Assembly (NCBI RefSeq): GCF_011682065.1
Contig: NZ_VUYU01000032.1
Coordinates: forward strand, 1 to 64,000
Direction of reading: 5' to 3'
DNA from: Massilia rubra
GTDB taxonomy: Bacteria > Pseudomonadota > Gammaproteobacteria > Burkholderiales > Burkholderiaceae_D
Length of the DNA stretch: 64,000 nucleotides
Part shown: positions 62,568-64,000 of the stretch, one piece after another
Position numbering within the stretch: position 1 is the first letter of the stretch
How the letters are laid out: each line of letters opens with the position of its first letter
The notes under the pieces: model-generated
Databases searched by the model: none
What the model was told of the DNA's origin: nothing
Seen by the model: the letters and a program-made list of their open reading frames with translations, nothing else
Program-made: the position numbers and the translations under genes

Positions 62568-63644
62568 ATGAGCAAATTCTATCCCCTGACCGTCGCCAAG
62601 GTGCGCAACGAAACGCGCGACACCATCGCCGTCACCTTCGCCGTGCCGGACGAACTGTCCGCCAGCTTCGCCTACCAGCAGGGCCAGCACCTGACCTTGC
62701 GAGCCCGGATCGGCGACGAAGACGTGCGCCGCTCGTATTCCATCTGTTCGGCGGTGCAGGACGGGACGCTGCGCGTGGCCATCAAGCGCACCCAGGGCGG
62801 CCTGTTTTCGAGCTGGGCCAACGAACACCTGAAGGCCGGCGCGGTGCTCGACGTGATGCCGCCGATGGGGCACTTCAACGTGCCGCTGGCGCTTGAGAAC
62901 GCGCGCCACTACGTCGCCTTTGCGGCCGGCAGCGGCATCACGCCGATCCTGTCGATCATCAAGACGACCTTGCTCAGCGAGCCGAAAAGCCGCTTCACGC
63001 TGTTCTACGGGAACCGCGCCTCGTCGTCGGTGATCTTCAAGGAAGAACTGACCGACCTCAAAGACAGCTACATGGAGCGCCTCAACCTGGCCTACGTGAT
63101 GAGCCGCGAACAGCAGGACATTGACCTGTTCAACGGCCGCATCACCAAAGAAAAGGTCGAGCAGTTCATCAAGCACTGGATTCGCATCGAGGATCTCGAC
63201 ATCGCCTTCATCTGCGGCCCGGAAGACATGATGCACGGCGTCTCGGCGGCCTTGCAGGAAGCCGGCATGCCCAAGCAGGATATCAAGGTCGAGCTGTTCG
63301 CCGCCAGCATCCCGAAGCACCAGCACAAGGCGCGCCAGTTCGATGCGCTGGTGCGCAACGAGACCGAGGTGACCGTCATCCTGGACGGCAACCACACCAG
63401 CTTCACGATGGACAAGGACAAGGAATCGATCCTCGACGCCGGCCTGCGCGCCGGGATCGACATGCGCTACTCGTGCAAGGGCGGCGTGTGCTCGACCTGC
63501 CGCTGCAAACTGGTCGACGGCAAGGTCGACATGGACGTGAACTACGCGCTGGAAGACTACGAAATCGCGCGCGGTTTCGTCTTGAGCTGCCAGAGCTTCC
63601 CGGTGACAGACAAAGTGGTCGTCGATTTCGACCAGGCCGAATAA
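62568..63644 (+). CDS. paaE: Phenylacetyl-CoA epoxidase reductase subunit E
   Basis: 358 aa. Electron transfer subunit. N-terminal flavin-binding FNR domain (RRSYSICS, GSGITPILSIIKTTL), then C-terminal plant-type 2Fe-2S ferredoxin with CKGGVCSTCRCK and a later Cys in LSCQSFP. Transfers NADPH electrons to PaaA. 18 bp after paaD. Confidence 0.96.
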   Translation: MSKFYPLTVAKVRNETRDTIAVTFAVPDELSASFAYQQGQHLTLRARIGDEDVRRSYSICSAVQDGTLRVAIKRTQGGLFSSWANEHLKAGAVLDVMPPMGHFNVPLALENARHYVAFAAGSGITPILSIIKTTLLSEPKSRFTLFYGNRASSSVIFKEELTDLKDSYMERLNLAYVMSREQQDIDLFNGRITKEKVEQFIKHWIRIEDLDIAFICGPEDMMHGVSAALQEAGMPKQDIKVELFAASIPKHQHKARQFDALVRNETEVTVILDGNHTSFTMDKDKESILDAGLRAGIDMRYSCKGGVCSTCRCKLVDGKVDMDVNYALEDYEIARGFVLSCQSFPVTDKVVVDFDQAE

Positions 63645-63669
63645 TCCAACTCACAACACAGGACGCGCC

Positions 63670-64000
63670 ATGAACTACGAAAACATCACGTTCCAGATCG
63701 AACGCGGCATCGCCACCCTGACCCTGAACCGCCCCGACAAGCTCAATAGCTTCACCCAGGCGATGCACCTGGAGGTGCGCTCGGCGCTGGCCGCCGTGCA
63801 GGCCGATCCCACCGTGCGCGTGCTGCTGCTGACCGGCGCCGGGCGCGGTTTTTGCGCCGGCCAGGACTTGTCGGACCGCGCGGTCGAACCGGGCGCCGAA
63901 GGCGTGGACCTGGGCCACTCGGTCGAAACTTACTACGCACCGCTGGTCATGACCCTGCGTTCGCTGCCGATGCCGGTCATCTGCGCCGTCAACGGCGTGG
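63670..64000 (+). CDS. paaG: Enoyl-CoA hydratase/isomerase PaaG (cut by window end)
   Basis: At least 110 codons visible. Crotonase fold: ITFQIERGIATLTLNRPDKLNSF and GAGRGFCAGQDLSDR. In paa operons this enzyme (PaaG) isomerises the epoxide to oxepin-CoA (2-oxepin-2(3H)-ylideneacetyl-CoA). Position right after paaE fits, though paaF-type hydratases are related; the N-terminus NYENITFQIERG resembles PaaG. The C-terminus is beyond the window. Confidence 0.88.
   Translation, partial: MNYENITFQIERGIATLTLNRPDKLNSFTQAMHLEVRSALAAVQADPTVRVLLLTGAGRGFCAGQDLSDRAVEPGAEGVDLGHSVETYYAPLVMTLRSLPMPVICAVNGV

Overview
The window reads as chromosomal DNA of a high-GC, metabolically versatile Gram-negative bacterium, most likely a betaproteobacterium of the Oxalobacteraceae (Massilia/Duganella/Janthinobacterium type). 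This is inferred from GC-rich codon use, the gene repertoire (five-step Hut pathway, aerobic phenylacetate pathway, caa3-like oxidase, orphan TRAP binding proteins, REP-associated transposase) and many betaproteobacterial gene types. No rRNA, tRNA, CRISPR array or prophage was seen.

Layout. 1-1100: mobile debris, namely the 3' end of an IS4-type transposase and a REP-associated tyrosine transposase flanked by copies of its repeat. 1.1-2.8 kb: exported YtcJ-type amidohydrolase. 2.8-11.8 kb: histidine utilisation operon hutU-hutH-hutG-hutF-hutD-hutI plus a fused binding-protein/permease, behind a promoter whose spacer is a 14-bp palindrome typical of HutC operators; hutC itself is absent. 11.8-14.6 kb: candidate small RNA, GNAT acetyltransferase, DMT exporter, Mpo1-like membrane protein and a hypoxanthine-DNA glycosylase.

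14.68-20.01 kb is the most interesting region. A promoter is followed by two paralogous 58-residue peptides, then five tightly coupled genes: MvdD-like ATP-grasp ligase, SDH-type Clp-fold serine protease, MauE-like membrane redox protein, MauD/TlpA-like thioredoxin and an ABC exporter. I interpret this as a ribosomal peptide (RiPP, graspetide-like) pathway: conserved leader, acidic core with two invariant cysteines (one the last residue), macrocyclisation by the ligase, disulfide chemistry by the redox pair, leader removal by the unusual protease, then export. I know of no described product from this gene combination.

20-33 kb: PhoD-like phosphatase, isochorismatase-fold hydrolase, transglutaminase-like/TPR lipoprotein, HDOD protein, alkyladenine glycosylase, chemoreceptor, two paralogous secreted Cache-like proteins on either side of a KamA-type radical SAM enzyme, MFS transporter and sorbosone dehydrogenase-like lipoprotein. 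33.2-38.3 kb: caa3-like terminal oxidase with fused subunits I+III and II+cytochrome c, plus accessory cytochromes. 38.4-51 kb: FAH-family enzyme, a CVNH/CxxCH secreted protein, class III aminotransferase, a frameshifted carboxymuconolactone decarboxylase-family gene, a duplicated two-gene module of unknown function with a decayed third remnant, and housekeeping genes (esterase, MogA-like, DarP, PmbA). 52.5-58.7 kb: two near-identical orphan TRAP binding proteins, OmpW, a CCP-like carboxypeptidase and small proteins. 58.8-64 kb: paaX and the paaABCDE epoxidase operon running into paaG at the window edge.

Two copies of a 166-bp palindromic MITE-like element (23541-23706 and 52544-52709, opposite orientation) have perfect 21-bp terminal inverted repeats. 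Most genes are in compact operons with 1-4 nt start/stop overlaps.
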